Of a DNA stretch of 64,000 bases, positions 58,590 to 64,000 are shown piece after piece (positions within the stretch are counted from its first letter, which is position 1; every line of letters starts with the position of its first letter). The notes beneath the pieces are model-generated. The model was not told the origin of the DNA, searched no databases, and was given only the letters and a program-made list of their open reading frames with translations. The stretch covers positions 19,591-83,590 of the forward strand of contig JAOBSW010000564.1 of assembly GCA_026214975.1 (NCBI GenBank). Direction: 5' to 3'. The translations under genes were made by a program, and so were the position numbers. Source of the DNA: Gentiana macrophylla (lineage: Eukaryota; Streptophyta; Magnoliopsida; Gentianales; Gentianaceae).

Positions 58590-59672
58590 TGGTGGCCCTC
58601 AAAGAAGCGCCAAGTAGGTTTAGGCCTTGGCTCCTCGCTTCCCACGGGTCCCTAAATTTCTCAAACCTTATATACTAGTTTTAAAAAAATAAGCACGATT
58701 AAATCGCTGAACCTTTCAAAAAAAAAAAAAAATCCGCTGAATATAATGAGGGCATGCATATTGTTGTCACGGTAGATCGATCGAGGGGCTTATTGATTTT
58801 TTTTCGTGGCTATAGAGAGTGTGGATTCAATGATGCTCTTAAAGCACCCGAGAACTTGCTCAACAAATGGAAATTGAACCATTTTTTCATGAAAAAAGGC
58901 AAATCCAGAGAAAAACGCATTTTGATGAGGTTTTAAGTGAAGAAGCCGCGTTTTCTGCTGAAGAGAGTTTCAGAGTACAATACTTCATGTATACAGTTAA
59001 CAAAGCTCTTGCCTCACTTGATGAAAGATTCAAGTGATTTCGGTTGTATGAACAAAATTTTGGCTTCTTGTTTGATTTGAAGATGTGTTTCGATGATAAA
59101 ATTTGAAGAGTTCTTGTGACAATCTTTCAAATATTTTGGCACACAATGGAGAAACCGATATTGATTTTTAAGATTTCTATAGAGAGTTACAACTTCTTAA
59201 ACATATTCTTCCATTTGAATTTGGAGAACCCATCCAAGTTTTGAATTATTTAAAATGTCAAAATGGTTATTTCCAAACATGTAGACCGCCATCTAATTTT
59301 TGTTGACTATTCCAATTACCGTGGCATCGGATAAATAAGTTTTTCAAGTCAAAGTTAAGAATTAACTATCTTCAAGTACAATATCACAAGATCGCTCGAA
59401 TGGGCTAGCAATGATATCGATCGAGAAGAATATGGTTGATGAAGTTGATTATTCTACATTGATAATAATTTTGCTTCTAAATATGCTAAGAACGGTGTTG
59501 AAGTAGTATTTTGCATTTACGCTTATGTCGACTTACCTATGAATTTGAAATAAAATGTTTTTTTACAAATTTTATATATGCTTTCTATCGAAAAAAATTG
59601 TTCCTCAAATTTAAAGGGCCTTGTCCGCAAAATAGCCTTGGGCCTCAAATTTACACAGGCCGGCTCGTTAGA
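58590..59672 (+). pseudogene. hAT transposase remnant (TTF-type zinc-finger group)
   Basis: Broken plus-strand frames include MEIEPFFMKKGKSREKRHF near 58870 (shifted frame), YTVNKALASLDERFK near 59000, and LLTIPITVASDK then NGLAMISIEKNMVDEVDYST at 59305-59460. The last block is the C-terminal hAT dimerisation region of plant TTF-type hAT proteins; the middle of the transposase is lost. Possible hAT-style ends rich in GGCCTTGGC / GCCTTGGGCC lie at 58594-58640 and 59610-59670. The element is inactive. Confidence 0.82.
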
Positions 59673-59679
59673 CATTGAG

Positions 59680-61050
59680 TCATCTCTTCATGCTCTCCAT
59701 GATTGTGGTTGGTCTAAGGCGCTTTGGGGATGAGTTTCGATACTTCAGATAAGGTGGATTTCTTCCATGGTGTTCAACGTGAATCGAACTTCTCTCGGGA
59801 ACTACCAAGTGGAGATATATGTGGAGAGAGATTGCTTATGGCATTTGGTTTTAGTGGAACAAGAAGATTTTTGAGAAGAAGGCTCTCGCCCTCCACCGCA
59901 CATCTTCATAGCTTATTTGGCAGAGAGGGCCAGGAATATGAAACTGGCATAGGGCCTTGATGAATAATAATGCGTTGTAATGAGTAGCTCTTCTATGTTT
60001 GAGACTCTTTGTATTTGCTGGGCATTCAAGTATGAATAAAATTGACGGCTTTTCCAAACAAAAATATATATGTTACACATCATAGTTGTTTCCTAGACAT
60101 AAAATAATGGTATTTGTCCAACTAAAATTGTAGCAAGGAGATAATGTAGAAATTTGTAACATAAATTAGCCTACCATAAACTAAAACATACAAGTGTGTA
60201 GCAATGCAAACTTTTATAATTATACAATAACAATACAAACTTCTAGTGTTTGACGGTAATTCATAATTATGATAATTTGTTAACAAAATCTCACAAACTT
60301 AATGACACAACAAAAATAGTAAACCATCGCAAAGCATATATCACGGGCGTAAATAAGATCACTACGATGCTTTGCTACACTTTGCTTCTTCTTTTTTCCT
60401 TCCTTATGTCCTGCATTGTTTGCTATCGCTTGCTTTGTAATGTCCACGTTGGAAAAGTGTGAGATTAGTACTAAAATATAAGATTGAGAAATAATAAATT
60501 TGGTACTTTGGGTTAACCATTTCAGGTTATATTTATTTATGACAATGTGTCTAAGAAATTATCGAATTGATTATGACTCAAGTAGCACCGCTTACACTTG
60601 ACTTCTACATGTTACATGTGGCATCGTAGATGATTACTGCAACGAACTAAGTGTTACATCGTGGAGAGGTAATAGAGGCTACCTCATCTGTAATCCTCTA
60701 AGTAGGATACTCGCGCAAAATGACGAAGAATTTTATTTCAAACAGGTTCATCAAGTTTCTAAGAGCGAGTAAGTTTTATTTTCCAAATGTGTCCATAATT
60801 AAATGTTTTTTATATATCAAATTTAAGTAATTTATTATTTTAAACGATATTCGCTTTCCTGCTTTTGATATATATGGCTCCATTAACCTGGATACTAGTT
60901 AGTGGTCTTGACGGACATCATTTCCTTAAGAAGGGTTGATCAGAATGTCCCACTTTGGAAAAGTGGAGAAGCAGTACTAAGATATAATGTTTATGCATAA
61001 TGGTCTAATAACTTGTATTAGCCATTTTAGGTCAAGCGACGATGATGAAC
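59680..61050. other. Intergenic DNA, no recognised gene
   Basis: Short frames at 59724-59960 and 60250-60462 show no family features. No RNA gene is seen. Confidence 0.55.
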
Positions 61051-61054
61051 TCAA

Positions 61055-61275
61055 ATACTACCTCCGTTCCAAAATATAAGTCATCCTACACTTTTTGTTT
61101 TGTCACACAATATAGGTCATTCTATATTACCAATGCAACATTTATTACTCTTTAATCTTACCCCTAATTTATTATCAATCCAACCACTTTTCATTACATA
61201 ATAACTATTACATTAATGATAGTCAAAGGATATTTTAGACATTAATGATGACGGTTAAAATAGTATATATCCTAC
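61055..61275. mobile_element. Stowaway-like MITE fragment
   Basis: Begins TACTACCTCCGTTCCAAAAT, the typical Stowaway left end. The right end is degraded. Confidence 0.6.
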
Positions 61276-61353
61276 GGCATCAACATTCTACCCATTATGA
61301 GCTAAAAATAGTTGTTTGGCCTTTAAACGTGAACCATTTGTGTTGAATGCGAT

Positions 61354-62412
61354 ATGTCGGGTTCACGGGATGAGAATTTGGCAATTTGAATTATTTTATC
61401 CGGAATTTGTATTATTTCGTATTTTATTGGTTTATTTTCGTGTAACGTAAGGTTGGGCCACGAGTTGAGGACGGATTGTGAAGTGGGTGTCAAAGGAACG
61501 CACTCAGTGGTATTCCGTAACTTTTCAAATTAAGTCGGGCGTAAGAAAAAGACAAAAATATCCCCGATTAATCGGGAGATGCTGCCGACTAATCGAGCAT
61601 CCATAATCTTCCGAAACGCATTTTCTTGGACGATGGGTAGTTTTTAGGGTTAACTAAGTTGGTTATATAGCTATAAATAAGAGTCACCAGCCTCAGTTTT
61701 GTATGTACAATTTTTAGAGCAACAAACTATGTAGCAAGTTTATCAATAAAAGTTCTTGTTTTCTCCATTGTTTAAGAGTTTTTTAGCCTTTTCTTGCTTG
61801 TATGCTTGGTGATTCACTATGGTGGTGTTTGCTAGAAATTTGGTCTCATGTTTCTAGGTAATCATGTCGATTCCTTCTTCTATGTTTTATGAATTTGTGA
61901 TGATTATCGCTGGTACATGCATGCTAGGTTAAATTACTTGTAGATCGAATTGAATGATGTCAATTTACATCTAATCGTGATTTATAGTTATTCATACACG
62001 AAACGCCCGGTCTCGGGAAAATACTTTGTTTTGGAAATGTACCCAACGGGTCTATATTCGAGAAAAGCCTTAACGATTTAGTTTCCCGATACTTAATTGT
62101 TTCGATTATTTTATTATTTCATTTTAATTTACGTGTTTAGAAATTAACCATCAAATTTATGATATTCAATCACTTTCTTAACTGTTTGAAAACACTTAAG
62201 CATTTACTTATATTTCAAACGGGCGAAGATCTTGTTGGATCAATTACGACCAAGAAGCGCCATTAAACCTAAGTTACGGGCATTATATGCTATACTTTGG
62301 CACTCTTCACGTAGCTACGCGACGCCATATATCACTCAATTTACATTTCGTCAGCGATGTCCTCGAACGTGATATTTCAAGATCGATTATGTTTGAAAAC
62401 CTGCACTCCAAC
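61354..62412 (+). repeat. Probable LTR fragment or solo LTR
   Basis: Starts near TGTCGGGTTCACGGG and contains TATAGCTATAAATAAG near 61665. It is followed by a transcribed-style region with AATAAAAGTTCTTG near 61745, and ends around CACTCCAACA. The promoter-poly(A) order is that of an LTR. Both boundaries are uncertain. Confidence 0.4.
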
Positions 62413-64000
62413 AACTTATAAGCAGTAAAAGTTTCATTCTCAAAACCTGCATTTGTAAGAAAAGCGGGGTTTATATTTTAATAATACGCGAACAATAAAG
62501 AAACATGAGACAACTTTAACATATATATTAGATTTGGTTTCAATTGATCCACCATTTTGTACTCCTTAAAAATGGCTTGATTGCATTTAAACATGTCATG
62601 TATGAATAGGATATTGGTTCAATTGCCCAATTGAAAAGTCAAAATCAATATATGTGGGTTATTGACAAAGTTGGTCTTGGGTCCAATTCTGATAAGGACT
62701 TGCCTATATTAGGCAATTAAACATGTACAACCAATGGTCCAGCTATATTGTCTTACTAGCTTACATCACTAAATTTTTGGTACTAAGTAATTATTAATTG
62801 TATTTAATTAATTAATGAAAATGAAACATGCATTGCAAATATACACACTATTATATATCATAACATAGCATAACAAAGCATAATAAGTTGTTGCACTATA
62901 TAGCACACATCACAATAAGACATAAGAATGGTTTCACGACCCATTTTTAAATCATTGATCAATTAAGCTTTCATACCACGATTAATTGCCAGAAATGCTA
63001 TTGCCTAACTTTGTTCGAAATGAATCAAAGTTTAACGTCCGATTTGATTTTTTATCCAAATAAATTCGGATTTTCTTTATTTATGTTTGGCCTTCTATCT
63101 ATCTTCATTAGAACTTCTTGATGATGAATTTCAATTGCTTTTAATGATCGTAGTGATATTGAAACAAAATGTAATTGTAATAACTAAATATCAAAATAAA
63201 ATATCACAAAAATACAGTAAATCGTCTCAAAACACTCTTTGTTTTGATTCAAATGCATTATTAATCTTTGACCTTTTCAAATGAATAAAGTTAATTGTGG
63301 AAGACTTAATGTACTTGATGAATGAAAACTAAAACTTTATGCAAAAATTTTCATAGAAAGATCAAGAATTATATACACACAAAAAAACAGATTGAAAATC
63401 TTTGTATACATATATAGTTTTGTTATTTTTTAATCAATTTCATGCAACCACTTCACCGTTTACAGGCTACGATTGTCGGCAAATGTTGGAGTATATTGAG
63501 AATAATTGGATCACCCTCTAAATCTTCAAAAACTTGTATGAAAAGAAAGAAAGAAAGAAAGAAAAAAAAAACCTTTATGTTTCCAAAGTAAAATGAGAAT
63601 GTATAAGTCTTTTATAAAAAAAATACTACATGGCTCTCATTCAAAGCATGACACACAAAAATTCTCAAGAGAGTTTTTAATAAATTCAAATATCGAATGG
63701 AGATATTAGTAATGTTTTCATAATTTTTACCAACAAAAATACATCGTTTTACAGATCTCTGTAAAGATACTGGCCCCTACCCATTGACACATAGATTCGC
63801 CCATGTTCTCGTTCACCACCAGACAGTGAGAAAAACCAATAAACTAATACAAATCAGACCCCTAAAAAACAAATTAATCAGAGTCAAACCGCCCAAACCC
63901 AAGATGACCTAAGATGATTGCAAATCGATTATTATGGTATGGTTTCAAAGCAAACCGAATTACATTAGGTTGTTTTCGCTTTTTTTTTTTTTTTTTTTTT
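62413..64000. other. AT-rich intergenic DNA
   Basis: No supported gene. A (GAAA)n run lies at 63543-63562, and a run of T closes the window at 63980-64000. Confidence 0.5.

Noticed and set aside
63751..63830. Possible C-terminal exon on the minus strand (SLSGGEREHGRIYVSMGRGQ then a stop)
   Set aside because: It reads like the end of a protein, but there is no convincing acceptor or upstream exon inside the window and I do not recognise the family.
1..64000. CRISPR arrays, rRNA genes, bacterial operons or integrated viral genomes
   Set aside because: The sequence is plant nuclear in character. The tandem arrays are minisatellites and microsatellites without spacer structure, and no rRNA, phage-like or pararetroviral sequence was seen.

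Overview
The window looks like nuclear DNA of a flowering plant, most likely a eudicot. It is AT-rich, has long (TA)n, (AAT)n and (TACA)n tracts, short GT-AG introns, Ty1/copia, Ty3/gypsy, L1-type LINE, SINE, CACTA, hAT, Mutator-like and Helitron-like sequence, and an HD-ZIP IV homeodomain gene with its family's exon layout. I cannot name the species.

Layout. 1-5560 holds two copia halves of one family lying head to head, next to a truncated L1 endonuclease region. 5.8-13.5 kb is a nest: long inverted ends at about 6652-6763 and 13219-13330 enclose a large 15-bp minisatellite, an unrecognised coding remnant and a complete 3.0-kb LTR element with a perfect 5-bp target duplication. 13.7-16.9 kb is a decayed CACTA-type transposon with a short Mutator-type foldback element (10-bp target duplication). 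18.9-20.6 kb is a terminal-repeat element carrying a 5'-truncated LINE. Its right edge touches the promoter of a broken GT47 (exostosin-family) glycosyltransferase gene at 20.7-22.7 kb. 22.9-28.5 kb is the most unusual block. Partial exons of VPS2/CHMP2, MscS-like channel, HSP90-7/GRP94 and unrecognised genes all lie on the minus strand, and the block ends at a Helitron-like 3' terminus (hairpin then CTAG-T). A SINE with a perfect 16-bp target duplication sits inside the channel exon. 31.4-33.7 kb is the 3' end and 1.9-kb LTR of a gypsy element.

The one gene likely to be functional is on the minus strand at 35.6-41.3 kb (promoter and leader to about 42.7 kb): an ATML1/PDF2-type HD-ZIP IV transcription factor with homeodomain, zipper, START and C-terminal domains. 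An L1 box lies upstream, as expected for epidermal autoregulation. Its exons need about ten single-base indel corrections, most at short homopolymers, although the amino-acid sequence is otherwise strongly conserved. This points to consensus error rather than decay. One of its introns carries four extra tandem copies of the preceding exon-intron boundary, each keeping a splice-donor-like AAG|GTA.

42.7-64 kb is gene-poor: MITEs, a solo copia-like LTR, the 3' end of a gypsy chromovirus, an L1 LINE 3' end, a copia gag/protease fragment, a hAT transposase pseudogene, further LTR-like sequence and long dinucleotide tracts. All calls come from reading the sequence; no database search was run.
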